Origin: Stenopsyche tienmushanensis
Taxonomy: Eukaryota > Arthropoda > Insecta > Trichoptera > Stenopsychidae
DNA length: 64,000 nt
NCBI GenBank assembly: GCA_008973525.1
Contig: WACJ01000412.1
Coordinates: 1 to 64,000 of the forward strand
Direction: 5' to 3'
Below the pieces are notes generated by a model. It was not told the DNA's origin. It searched no databases and saw nothing but the letters and a program-made list of their open reading frames with translations. This document shows, piece by piece, positions 1-10,883 of the stretch; position 1 is the stretch's first letter; every line of letters starts with the position of its first letter. A program made the translations under genes and the position numbers.

Positions 1-139
1 AATCGTAAGACACATGTTTTTTCTACAACATTGTACTCACATATTGCTGTTTTTTTAATTCATTAATAAAATGCAAAGCTATTCATTTCATAAATTCCGC
101 TGATTATATTTCAACTATGCTATATATATACATTTCATT

Positions 140-200
140 GCGTAAACAAATAACAAATTTGAAATCGAAATCATTATTAGTCGATAAATTTGGGTTAACT
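140..200 (+). repeat. Fragment of FB1 fold-back repeat arm
   Basis: The stretch beginning GCGTAAACAAATAACA and running through TTAGTCGATAAATTTGGGTT closely matches the inner arm of the FB1 family, seen more completely at 7750-7830 and, reversed, at 8110-8200. It is a solo fragment with no visible termini. Confidence 0.55.
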
Positions 201-249
201 TGAATTATGGAGGGGAGATCCCAGGCCCTGGGATAGTACTCCTTTATGG

Positions 250-297
250 GTTAATAGTTTGATTTAGTTCTAACTCTTCATAATAAATCACACCATA
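250..297 (-). pseudogene. Tiny mariner transposase fragment
   Basis: Read on the minus strand, these bases give YGVIYYEELELNQTIN, which matches the conserved mariner segment that follows the second catalytic region (compare GVVYYELLQQGETIN at about 2215 in this window). Only about 16 codons are recognisable and no terminal repeat is visible, so this is a relic. A chance match is possible but unlikely given the run of conserved residues. Confidence 0.5.
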
Positions 298-1893
298 CAA
301 TCATTTGGAACAGCAAGTGACCGTAAACAAGCGAACCGCCAAAATTTATTAGAGGCTTACTATTATTTGCAGTCAGTATTTGATGCAACTTATCCTCAAT
401 AATATTCTCCAAGTCGTGTAATATTTTATAGTGGACTGTTAAATAGAAGATAAATCGCAGCAGAGTTGTGGGCGATAACTATGCTCACGTTAACGAGCAC
501 TCGCTTAAGATTCATATTCCTAATCATTGATCTAAATAACCTGTTGTTATACGAACAGATGTCGGCAAAATATGAAGGACGCTATATTTTTAACAAACTC
601 GCTCTGGTACAAGAGTCGCATTAGCGTTTTAAAATAAAAATATACTTAAGCAACTATTTAAAGTTTTGTCTGTATCTTTATCATCTTGGGTTCAAATTTC
701 ACAGGAGGTGTGGCTGGCGACCCCATTTTTAAAAACATATATACGCCACGAAAAACCATGTCAAAATGATTAGCAATGATCCCATAAAAGGGATCGCTAA
801 AAGCCACCTCAAAAAATAAACTATTCGAAGTTTTATCGTGCAGATTGGTAGCGCCTGCTTTTTGCAAATGTCAGCTGCGACAGCTTTCCGCCGACATTCA
901 TTCGTAAATATGATACTCGAGGCTCTAGTTATAGCCTTTTTCGCAACATGCAGCACTGTTATGGCTATGGAAAATTTATTGGCAATAATTCCCGGAACAA
1001 AACAATGAAATTGGAGATATTGCCAAGTAAATGTTCATCCTCTATTCAAAATTATATGATGAAATTTTAGTTCTGTTCCATGCATTTTTATTAGCGATTT
1101 ATCGCTTCATCGTGCCGGTTTATATGGTCTGCATTAGGTGGACCGGAAAGTAATCAAATATATTTCATCATTTGCTATATTCATCATTTGCGATGATCTG
1201 ATCCCACAAATTACTTCATTATTTTATCATCTAGTTTATTGACTTGTCCCAATCCCTAATTTATTTAGATTTTTCTTCATTCTCTGGATGATTAAAAATA
1301 ACATAATATTGTTCGTCGATAGTTGGCTATGATGTTGTTTATAGTCGCATACAACCCACACTTGCCAATAATAAAAAAATAGGTTTCTTGAATCGTAACT
1401 CAATATTAATTGTAAAAGGGCAAATCTTGAAGTATTAGGTCGAGTCATAAATAATTGCCGATTTTTTTTCAAACATTTATTTAGCTTTAACAAAATAACA
1501 AAGCAATATAACTCTATTACAAATTTACCATTATTAGTGATAACATTATCCCATTTTATTGATAACTTATTTTATTTTATTTATACATTTTCAAGAAAAA
1601 CTTACAGCTAGTAAAGAAATAAAAATAATTTATAGAATAGTTATACAGAAGCCATATAAAAGTTTCTTCAATTAGCAAGAAATAAAAATAATAAATTAAA
1701 AAAAAACAAGAACTTGATACATATAAAATGAAATACAGAAAAGAAAAAAGCAATTTTGACGATAGTTAGCGGAAAAAATGGGAATACGCAATAAAGGGGC
1801 CATCTACGTCTGGAGCGATTAGGAACAGATAATGAAAACGCCTTTTAGAAGTTTTTAGAGAAAGATCATATCAGCTACGCTGCGTCGAAAATA

Positions 1894-2638
1894 TTGGATG
1901 TCCCATAAGTTTCTTTCGTTTTCATATTATGAAAAAAATATACAATAATTTGTATTACATCAAAATGTATTGAACTATATATGATCCATTCTGTTCTATT
2001 ACCTTTCTCCATCTCTCCGAAAGCCTCACAATGCCTTCTTGCCAAAATTTCCCAGGTTTGTTGGCAAAATATTGATCAAGGTACATTTTTATATCATTTT
2101 TTGAATTAATTTTTTTATCACGTAAAGAATTTTTCAATTACATCCTTTAGATTGTCTAGTTGGAAACAATATTTTGTTGAATTGATCGTTTCACCTTGCT
2201 GAAGTAGCTCATAATAAACTACCCCCTTCCAGTCCCACCAAATGCATAGCAAAACTTTTTTTGGATGTAGGCCAAGTTTATCTACGGTTAAAGCTTCTGT
2301 ACCCTTGGTCCAAGATCGTTTACGTTGGATATTCTCATTGAGTATCCAACTTTCATCTCCAGTGACAAGTCTCTTCAAAAAAGGTTGGCTATTGTGTCGT
2401 TGGAGAAGAAGATCGCATGTTGAAATACGCTGAAGTTTATTTGAGTCAGTCAGTTCATGAGGAAGCCACACATCTGAACGATTGATGTAGTTCAATTTTG
2501 TCAGATGATTATGGACGGATGCTCGTGGAATTTCTAACTTGTTAGCTATTTCGCGGACAGTATATCGCGGATTTTCTTCAACCATGGCTATGATTAGATC
2601 TGTGTTAATTTGCGAAAGAAACTTATGGGACAACCTAA
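1894..2638 (-). mobile_element. Internally deleted mariner nested in an older mariner
   Basis: The ends are inverted repeats: left TTGGATGTCCCATAAGTTTC, right (reversed) TTAGGTTGTCCCATAAGTTTC, both followed by TTTCG. TA lies on both sides (1892-1893 and 2639-2640), the target duplication of the Tc1/mariner superfamily. At about 745 bp it is well short of a full mariner (around 1.3 kb). The 5' terminal repeat runs straight into the second helix-turn-helix of the transposase, so the first DNA-binding helix and the 5' leader are gone. A second deletion removes the region of the second catalytic aspartate. Confidence 0.8.
1955..2620 (-). pseudogene. Broken mariner transposase
   Basis: A mariner transposase normally cuts and pastes its own element at TA sites using a DD(34)D triad. 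In transcription order this copy keeps a helix-turn-helix (TVREIANKLEIPRASVHNHL), the WLPHEL linker motif, VTGDESW with the first catalytic aspartate, and HPKKVLLCIWWDWKGVVYYE. The frame then runs into LDNLKDVIEKFFT and stops. A second frame (1955-2137) resumes with the family's C-terminal tail (YLDQYFANKPGKFWQEGI, then LSERWRKVIEQNGSYIVQ). The segment that should carry the second aspartate is missing at the junction. It cannot encode an active enzyme. Confidence 0.85.
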
Positions 2639-2880
2639 TATATCAACTCATCAGAGTTGGATCTAAACGAATTTCTTACTGTCCGTTCACTCACTGTTTC
2701 TTCACCGTATATATCGCATATTTTTTAGCTGTAGCTATTTTAATATTGCCATATTTAAACTTTCAACGCATTATATGATGAAAATGCACTTTTTGATTTT
2801 CCATTTTGCGGGTAAAAAAGACTAAATTGAATTATTATAATGACTTCTTTTCGCCGGCAACTATTTATGAGTCAACCTAA

Positions 2881-4334
2881 TGTAAACGTTTTTACCTTAT
2901 TTGCGAAGGTTATCAATCTCTTTTCCGCGCCATAATAAAACGCCATGAGGAACTCGGCGTATGATGAAAAATCTATAAAACCATCTTTGCTCAACATTCG
3001 TTCAGACATTCGGAAGGACAGGTGTGCTTTATACTTGTTCTCGGGCTGTGTTCTCCGAAGCACAAATTGTAAAAGGCTGTATATACTAAACGTCAGTGAC
3101 TTCCAACGTATTTCAGATTTGACAAAGAAAAAAAAATCACTTAACTTTTCTGTAATATTATAATGCGGAGGGACCGGAGTGCTCAATTTCCATGACGAAT
3201 GCTATCATATTTCACATAAACCGTTTAAGGGTCGAGCTTTTTTCGCTGTTAAACCTGATGCGTCACTTGCTAGCCTCCATTTTTTTTATTATTAAATATG
3301 GCCATTAATACGTGCCTTTCGTGCAAATATGGCGTTATTCAACGGCACATCCTCAGACCTTCACTTGCAAGACGCCTGATCGATCTCATCCGAGCTCTCG
3401 ACCTACATAATTTTTAAATACCGCCAACACTTAAAAATGATTTCCTACCCCCCAATCATCGCCGAAGGGTCCAGATTGGGCGCCGCTGATCCAACAATGG
3501 GTTCGTCACGTTGTTTTACTGTTGACCGCATCTCGCACACTTGGCGCAATTTTGGGCGCACTACGTCGAAGGTGGGTCCTCCGCTTTCCTTTCGATTTGG
3601 ACCCCCACCCACCGGGCCCACCCCCTGCAACCGCGCTTCTGCTTCGTTACGTAATTTCACAAGGCACGCGATCCTTAATTTAATTCACGTTTTATTTCAT
3701 TTCGCTCATTTCCATTGGCGATACCGGCACAACAACCTGAGTATCGAACGTGCATCGTTACTGAAATGTGAAGCCGTGTACTAAACCCACTTTCGCCGGA
3801 ACATTTTCATATAAATTATCGGCTTAGTTTACGACCCGTTCTTCGGCGTGAAGAGTGCTAATCTCCAGGTGTTTTCTTTTCGACGGCAAACACGTATGGC
3901 TGTTGGACAAACGTTCGGCTTTTTACTGCCGACCTTTTGGGGCATACGCGAGAATGCGGGGTGTTAAAATATGCGAAAGAATATATTATGACATTTAGCA
4001 TGGATCGCGTAATGGAGAAGATTTGTTCAAATTGATTCATCACCAATTTATTTCGTCAGTATAATGTATTTCGACAGGCTACTATTTCACGCTTGCATCA
4101 TTTAATATGTACATAAACGCAAAACAACCAAACATAGCTCACCTTCTTATGCATATGTCGTAAATATGTAGAAAAATAAAAAAGGTTCCGCAATTATCGA
4201 AGACATAAATCTGATTTATTCATTCTGATTGCTTGGACAAATTATCCGCTATAATTTAATGCCACAATGCTTACGTTATGGGGCAAATTTTATTGTGGAA
4301 TAACTATAAATAAGAAGACTCCAATGTCAAGTAG
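2881..4334. other. Unassigned stretch with a GC-richer patch
   Basis: No gene is supported. The minus-strand frame 2872-3186 (104 codons) shows no motif I know. At 3430-3660 the DNA becomes richer in C and G, and both strands stay open for 70-115 codons, which is expected of low-stop composition and is not itself evidence of coding. Nothing else is recognised. Confidence 0.5.
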
Positions 4335-4545
4335 TCGTTGAACATGGCGGAAACGTTCTGGAAAAGGTCGCGATTAACGAGGGATCGCGATTAATGGATC
4401 AATATTAATTAATCGCTTGGTTCTGTGCTGCAAAAAATAATTTAATAGTTCTTGTTTGGCCTGTCTACATTTATTCGTTCGTAATCTTCTAAAAACTTAA
4501 TTCATTGATTGTGAAGAGAAAGGACATTTTTTTAACTTTTTTCAA
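4335..4545 (+). repeat. Ancient dispersed repeat AR1, copy 1
   Basis: This segment aligns with 40065-40215 over the blocks CGTTCTGGAAAAGGTCGCGA / CGTTCTGTAGAAGGTCCCGA, then ACGAGGGA, ATTAATT, GGTTCTG and AAAGGACATTTT, in the same order and orientation with several small gaps. The divergence suggests an old family. I see no terminal repeats or coding potential, so its class is unknown. Confidence 0.45.
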
Positions 4546-5324
4546 GCATAATTCATATAAGACAAAGTTACTCAATTCCTCGTTTAATCGACGTTTCTGA
4601 AATCTTTCATAGTATCAAATTGTTTCCACCAAAACCGCATGATATCCTTTGTCTAATTTCTAATGATTTTCTACATGTACAGCTTGGTACCAATTCTTCC
4701 AGGTTCTTATTTTGTTGGGTAATGTGCTCAATGAACAATAGGGTATATCTTAAATTAATCATGTAAGGTTTGCTTAACCTACTGCGGTTTTAAAAAAAAA
4801 GTTTCAGCTCATCCCTAAACGTTTGCTCAAATAGTTTTTATGCCCCCAAAAAAGTTTTTTTTTTCATATTGATTCACAACATCTATACCTCACATATGTT
4901 GTGATTTATTATAGCATTTGGTTTCGGAACTTATTTAGATCTTCTCGTAGCAATCGGTGGTGGTTTTTCCGTAATATGAAACGTATATATGTAGCTCGCA
5001 CTGGAATAAGCCAATGATATATACTCGCAAAGCCCATTTTGTAGGCTTCTTCGAGTTGTATGCAAGATATACAATTCTTCCATTCAATCCCACAGTTGCG
5101 CTTACTAAATTAACTTTGCAAGTATATCAGAAAATTGTTTATCCTTTGAATTCTAGTCCTCAAGTTCTCGAATGCACAAATTATGTTTGTGAAAGATCGT
5201 ATAAACAATTCGCGTTCAACATTGAATCATATCTAGGGAATCTTGGACAGTTTTAGATGCTCATGAATCCCGGGATTAGCATTACTTAATCGCGTAAAAT
5301 TCGGGATTGAAATTTTTATCTATT
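4546..5324. other. AT-rich stretch without a gene
   Basis: An 80-codon plus-strand frame at 5014-5256 has no recognisable motif. At 5265-5310 there are GGGATT-rich words (CCCGGGATTAGCATTAC) directly before a hAT-derived repeat. Nothing else is seen. Confidence 0.5.
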
Positions 5325-5640
5325 AATCTATGTATACATATATACGGTACATATATGTTTTTCAAATTGTTATATTAACCTTTCCCTACCGGTGATGTAT
5401 TTACTACACCTCGACTCTAATAATGGGAATATCGACATGAAATATAATAGATACGGGGTTCAAAATTTTTATATTCCTCCATAATATAATATCAAATCAT
5501 ATTAAAGTATTATAGTATACAAATATTCATCTGCAGCGACGGAAATAAATAATTTGTCAGGAAATCGGGAATTATGCGAGTTTTGGTCCGTGTCTCAGGA
5601 GAAAAGAATTTTAAATTTAATTTAAATATCTGTAGAAGAT
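5325..5640 (+). mobile_element. hAT-derived non-autonomous repeat, copy 1
   Basis: The stretch matches 12960-13280 (reversed) and 55810-56060 (forward), including TAACCTTTCCCTACCGGTGA, ACACCTCGACTCTAATAAT and GATACGGGGTTCAAAATTTT. The outer end with CAGTGGCGTAACTAC seen in the two other copies is missing here, so this copy is truncated on its left. Its right side reaches ATTTAAATATCTG, the start of the hAT dimerisation-domain region in copy 2, and then diverges. Confidence 0.65.
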
Positions 5641-6012
5641 CCTTCCAACATTACATTTCAAGAACATTTATTTTTGAATATGGAATACATTAAGCTTTGG
5701 ATGAGATGGATCTAGATTATTACTTTATCTAGTAGCTTCCTCGTGACGTAATTGATATAAATATATTAAAGCTAATTACATAAGTCGATTTGTGATCAAA
5801 AATTGAAAATATTGCACAATTGAAATATATATAATATAACCCCAGAGCAATTCAATTGAATAAAAATAAATAGAAAATCAGACGATATTCAATAGCAACT
5901 CGTACGTTCACCTTCTTATATGATCTGTCGATTACCCTTTGAAACTTACTTAAAATTCAATATTTCGCACATGAGATGAATATTTGTGTTATGTTTTTAA
6001 ATTCACTCGATT

Positions 6013-6046
6013 TTAATATATTTTTGTTTATGTTTCAGGTAAGCTA
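6013..6046 (+). promoter_or_regulatory. Candidate recursive splice site (ratchet point) 1
   Basis: A pyrimidine-rich tract ends in TTTGTTTATGTTTCAG and is followed without any exon by GTAAGCTACC, so an excellent 3' splice site and a strong 5' splice site meet at 6038/6039. Juxtaposed sites of this kind let long introns be removed in steps and leave no exon behind. This is known best from large introns of Drosophila genes. A TTTTAAT word about 25 bases upstream could serve as a branch point. The same ten bases CAGGTAAGCT occur once more on this strand, at 31961. No transcript evidence is available here, so function is inferred. Confidence 0.55.
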
Positions 6047-7585
6047 CCGAATAATTCCTATTCTTCTTGGAGGGACTTTGTGCTGAGATCATTCCCGGTA
6101 TGAATATCCCAACATCTAAGATCAGTATTTATTATGAATTATCTCCGATTCAATATCGCAAATACAATGTGTCCCAATTAAGCGGCGTTCAAATAATCGA
6201 TGCATTAAAAATGTATAGCTACTCATTTTAACCAAGCCGTGTGGAAATATTGCTATAATGAAAATTTCAACTCAACTATTGTATAATTCAGATTTAATTA
6301 TATGTGTATTTATAAGTAAGATTGTAAACTTTGTATATAATCTCAACGTTTTGAAGATTTAAGCCAACCTTGAATGCGTAATCCTTGTGTTTTTAATGCC
6401 GATCGAGGAAGAATTAACGACGGTACAATAATCACATTATGAAATGTTATTATATTGTTTGTTAAGTAGGGTGAAGACTAATTTGTTTGCGCGATATTTA
6501 TTTAAGGGTTCATAATTATGAAAGAAGAAAAAAATTGTTGTTTTTCATTGCTACATCTGGTATGGAGTCGTTACGGTGTGAACATATTTTCGCAATGGAT
6601 TTTAATCACCCTTATAAATGTTGTTTAACCTTCAGAATGAAAACCGGCCGAAAAAGGCTGAAGGAAAAACAGTAGTTTTTAATGAAAACGTTCAGACATC
6701 CATGACTATCGTTCTAGTTGTGATCAAAAACGAAAAAAAAAGGATTCCACATTTCCAGTAGTTGTTTTAACTTTTATTTGAAACGTATTCTATTTCATTT
6801 ATCCAGTAAGCCTTCGCCACATTCACCCACCCCCGATGCAGGGTTTTTTCTTCGCAAAGCTGTTGGAGTCTTTTTATTCAGTTTTTCCACCTAGCCACCC
6901 CACCCTCGCATTACTCGCCGTAATGATGCAATATGTAAGATAATAATTTTAATGTATGCCATCTTGCTAATGGTTAGCTGCATGTTTGTTCGCCACAAGC
7001 ACACCTCGCTGGATGGCGTTCTGCTCCCCCGGACAGCAAGTTGGCACCTGATATTTAGTCCATATTTTTTTTGCTCCAAGAATTATGCCAAAGCATTTTT
7101 ATTCGTACTGGAATATGAATCAGGTTGCGAGGATTTACAATTCGAATGTTAACAAGGTATTATAACATGCTGGTATCCATGCAAGTCAACGAGCAGATCA
7201 GCTATTGATTTTTTCATAAAAGTACCTTTCAAACATATATAAATCTTGGATTTATTTTGCTGTAAATTTTGTTTTTATAACTTGTTAGTTTAAATTAGAA
7301 TTTAGGTAAATTTCATAAAGCTTCATCCTGCTGCGGGGTATCCTTCTTGCAAGGAAATGATGAACTTCCACGTATTTCAGACAAGCTTTTCCAGTAAAAT
7401 CAACATAATCGTCTTGAGGATTTTCCAATGCCTTCCGAGAAACACTGCTCAGTTATAAATCCACATTCCCTATCAAAATGGTGTCCTTATACAACTCCAC
7501 CCACGATTTGCAAAATTAGAAGATAGTATAAAAATATACATTTAAACAAAAAATCGGCAATATACCCCTTGCACTAATTTCAAGC
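6047..7585. other. Unassigned stretch
   Basis: No gene or repeat family is recognised. The patch at 6810-7060 is richer in C and carries short open frames on both strands (6891-7079 minus, 6952-7152 plus) with no known motif. The remainder is AT-rich. Confidence 0.5.
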
Positions 7586-8222
7586 TTAATCCATTGAATT
7601 GTGAGCTAATTTTAAAAGATCATAAACTTAGATGCTATATTTGTATGTCCGCCACTTATCATCCGTACAAATCCATTTATCTATCAGAACCGTCGCAGCG
7701 TGTATGAAGCTTGTATATAAAATAAATAAACACTGTCGATAGCACACAATATTCGGTTATTTATTTGCGTAAACAATACACTTGAAATCGATTAATTTGG
7801 GTTATTATTAGTCGATATAATTGGGCTATCGATCTATACAATGGTACTATGTACATAAGATTCTCTCCCTGTCTCTGTCTCCCATTCACAATATCCGCAT
7901 ACAAACACTCTCCATCTCTGTCTGTCTCCGAACTCAACATGTATTAAGCTGTCAGGGAGCATCGACATACATGTATGTCCGAATTCTCATGTCCCAAAAA
8001 GAGCACTCTTGCACATTGAAGCTCAGAGACAGACAGAGAAAGAGAGAACTTAGCTCAGTTCGGGAGACTGAGACGGATAGCTTCCTCACATGCATCGCAT
8101 GATTGTATAGATCGTTAAGCTCAAATTTATCGACTTATAATGATTTTGATTTCAAGTGTGTTATTTGTTTACGCAAAGAAACGACCGAATATTGTGTGTT
8201 ATCGAGAGTGTTTGTTCATTTA
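7586..8222. mobile_element. FB1 fold-back element, near-complete palindromic copy
   Basis: The copy starts at a TTAA followed by a decayed form of the family end (TTAACCCTTTGAGTAGTGAG elsewhere). Its left arm, with AAACACTGTCGATAGCACAC and ATTCGGTTATTTATTTGCGT, is repeated in inverse at 8100-8220, where the reverse complement reads AAACACTCTCGATAACACAC. The middle contains CT/GT-rich words (GTCTCTGTCTCCC, and GAGACAGACAGAG reversed) that also pair. The arms can fold into a hairpin of several hundred bases. TTAA flanks suggest mobilisation by a piggyBac-type transposase; this is inference, since no such transposase is in the element. The right arm is cut off at the TTAA at 8224. Confidence 0.7.
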
Positions 8223-8680
8223 ACTGCTTGTCGTTCTTCTCTGCGTTTTGAATGAGTCTTTGTTCAATTATCATTTCCTTCTAAAGGAGGAGCAAATGAA
8301 TCGATTTTTTTTGCATTGTTTATGTAAAGAAATGACGTGGTCTTGTATTCACTATCAAGTGTTCATTTACAATTGAAGATTGTCTTACGCTGATTAGGAG
8401 CTGACAGAAAGTAATCGGCGTAAAGCGATTATGACATCAACGACTTCATCGATTTTAAATTTGCTCGCTCTTCAACAGGTTAATGCTTTTTTTTAATCAC
8501 TGGAATTTGGACACAACTCTGTGTCTTACCTCTTTAAGGAGTTTGGGTCGATTCATACTATGGTGCCGTTTACGGTTCGATCTCGCTCTGGTGTCGGTCC
8601 GATTTCGCTTCGGTCTCGATCCGGTCAAATATTCTTACACTAGAAATAATGAGAGTATTCACAGATAGTTTGTCCATCAT
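8223..8680. repeat. Degenerate FB1-related sequence
   Basis: A TTAA at 8224 followed by CTGCTTGTCGTTC interrupts the FB1 arm at the same site that is interrupted in the copies at 18427 and 36612. Further on, 8301-8370 repeats an inner FB1 arm (AATGAATCGATTTTTTTTGC, then TTGTTTATGTAAAGAAATG). No coding sequence is supported. Confidence 0.4.
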
Positions 8681-9114
8681 TTAACACGTTAACAGCGGGA
8701 TACGAGAAATTTCGTGTTCGCAAATACTGTGCACAAACCACGAGACACAAAATTTACTTATTTGCTAAAGCAGTAAATTATGGCTAATTGGTCAGCGGTG
8801 TCCACCCCAATCATATTTTTGATGTAATCTGGAATCATCTATTGCAAATAAATTGAAAAGGTGCAGAACTATTCTGCTAGCTCTGATCTATTCAATCCCT
8901 AAGTATTGAAGCTTTTATAATATGGTACAAGTGTGGAAATATAACTTGTAAGGAAAAAATCCAGGAAATGAATAAATAAAGAAATTTATCTATCCAAGAA
9001 CAATTGCTTTGATGTTTCAAAAAATAAAAACATCAGAATAGCTCTAAATAATTGTAAGCGTAGCTGGGCTACAAAATGTCGAGGCCACCTCGACATTGGA
9101 GTTCAAAGGGTTAA
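8681..9114. mobile_element. piggyBac-like TTAA element (434 bp)
   Basis: TTAA occurs at both ends. The right end, reversed, is TTAACCCTTTGAACTCCAAT, followed by a small perfect hairpin (TGTCGAG, four bases, CTCGACA reversed). The same hairpin sits next to the right end of the element at 23058-23294. The left end has its own hairpin-like word, CACGAAATTTCTCGT reversed. There is no open frame of note, so it is a non-autonomous (MITE-type) copy. Confidence 0.7.
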
Positions 9115-10674
9115 GGCAATTTTTTTCGATAATGGCGAACGCCGGATACTATGGTCATTCCCATTAATAAAAGTAAACAGTATTAATATTTGTTATTGAA
9201 TGTGTTTGTTCGAAGTTCGAAACAACATTGCTTTTCTTGTTAAAAAATATATTTTTTTTGTAAATAAAGAAACAATTATGGACACATTTGTATTAAATGA
9301 AGAAATGTTTTCGTTTTTACGCCTTATGAATAAATTTTAGCCTGTTTTATAAAATTGATTTGGAATATGTGCCATTAAAAAAGTATATGTATAATGGCGA
9401 CTGATCGAAGGTTTACCGGAACCGTTTCATCGATACGATGTAATTTTCATATCTAAATATGTTTCCAACATGAAAAACAAACAAAGAGATCCTTCTTTAA
9501 ACAAAAAGGGAAATTTAGCTCGAAACATATCCCCTAATTTTCCTAAAGTACTCCCGCCCCTAACCTTTATTATCTTGTGCTTTATTTTAGCATCCCGTTT
9601 TCCTGACATATCAATTAAGTGACCTCAATATAAATAGTTCTCGGCATTTTCGAGAGATATATTTCTGTTTTGCAAATACAAAACTCGTCGATAGGATACG
9701 TTTGCTTTATCTACGGCCATGATCTTCGAAGTTGGCCGAACTCAATTAAGTCCTCAGAATCGAAATGATTTGTTTTCCCCCGTATATTGTCGCTTTAGGG
9801 GGCGTTGAAAAGTTTGTTCGAAAATCGACGATGCCGAGCGAAACTTCGCCTCGAGAGAGATTTGTCCAATTTTTAAATTCGCTTTAAAAGCCGCAAATCC
9901 TACAAGATTAGGGCATAAAATAAAAGGCTAATTTATCGACACATCGCTGAGCAATATCAAAAGGTGATTGGGAATGGGGTGGAAATGTAATATGAAAGCC
10001 GTCCTTAACGATTGGATTTATTTTTAACATTGTCACAATTAAAACATCGATTGGGACCTTCCGGATAAAAAAAAGCATGGCGAAATGTCAATTATGATCC
10101 AGGGATCTTGAGATTCTTCAATTTTTTAATTTGAAAGCCTCTTTCAGCGATAGTCTTTGTGGGTGAAATATGACAGACTTTGATTTTAGATCTATTTGCG
10201 ATGTAATCCGCTTATTCGACTTAACTCTTTGTGCGTATATATTTTTATACACGGTCGTAAAATCCGCTTCTGTCAATAAATATGCAATAAAGTGGGCTAT
10301 CTTCAAAACTCGATTATGTTCGTCGATTTCACTTACAAATGCGCATATTTTTCGGAGATTGTTTTTTTAAACGTATTTCAAAAATATTTATGGTCCTTAA
10401 CCGCTGGTTCGATCCGCCGACGTGGGACTTAATTTCCGCCGATCCGCAAAAATAAACAAAATTAACACATTGGGGGCGTAGTTCATCTCCGGCGAGGAAA
10501 AAATGATTATTGGGGGGGAAAAAAACCGTTTTTATTTTTGAGTTGAAATAATATTTTCAGACCGCTTGAATTGATTGATATTATTAAAGTATCAATAATG
10601 CTCACATTTTAGAGCAAACATAATTTATATTTATTATATAAATATCGCGAATTCGAGATCGAATATTCTTTTAT
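9115..10674. other. Unassigned stretch
   Basis: No gene or repeat family is recognised. Short open frames on both strands (9427-9609 minus, 10118-10306 minus, 10170-10370 plus) have no motif and overlap each other on opposite strands. The run of G at 10513 is a simple homopolymer. Confidence 0.5.
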
Positions 10675-10883
10675 TATTATTGTTAAAATGTTATTTCTTA
10701 ATTATCTTATTATTTTCCTGTTTTTTATTAACTTTTTTTATGCGATTTTGGATATATTTTATATAGCTGATTCAAAGTTATGCGGTTTTATAAATTCATG
10801 GAATGCATCTTTATTTTTTCTATTTGAGTCATAGCTTTTTTTGTGCGATTTTCCGCAGAACGCATCTACCGCACAAAAAAGCT
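10675..10883 (+). mobile_element. GTGCG-type TA element, 3' part
   Basis: The family words CGATTTTGGATATATTTTAT, AAAGTTATGCGGTTTT, GGAATGCATC and the terminal GCGATTTTCCGCAGAACGCA then CTACCGCACAAAAAAGCTTT are present in order. They match 46000-46244 and, reversed, 34010-34200. The outermost bases (AGTTTAAGTGTA in the copy ending at 46244) are lost here and the left half of the element is absent. Confidence 0.65.

Larger units (their letters stand above)
1..1432. other. AT-rich stretch without a gene
   Basis: No coding region is supported. The open frames on the minus strand near 658-956 and 1236-1493 are short and match no family I recognise. Apart from two small transposon fragments (140-200 and 250-297, listed separately) I see nothing that can be named. 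Confidence 0.6.
1435..2880. mobile_element. Outer mariner-type element carrying a nested mariner
   Basis: The left end, TTAGGTCGAGTCATAAATAA followed by TTGCCG, and the right end (reverse complement TTAGGTTGAGTCATAAATAG followed by TTGCCGGCG) form a terminal inverted repeat of roughly 27 bases. A TA precedes the left end; the right flank is TG, probably a decayed TA. The same right end occurs at 48243-48278. The element's own coding capacity is not recognisable because a second mariner (1894-2638) occupies its middle. The remaining flanks, 1461-1893 and 2641-2850, show no transposase that I can identify. Confidence 0.7.

Noticed and set aside
3437..3784. 115-codon plus-strand frame in a GC-richer patch
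   Set aside because: Both strands are open here because of low stop-codon density; no motif.
7861..8050. CT/GA-rich runs as a microsatellite or CRISPR-like array
   Set aside because: They are internal repeats of the FB1 arms, recur in other copies, and lack regular spacers.
10400..10425. GGTTCGATCC, like a tRNA T-arm
   Set aside because: No matching acceptor stem, D-arm or anticodon arm around it.
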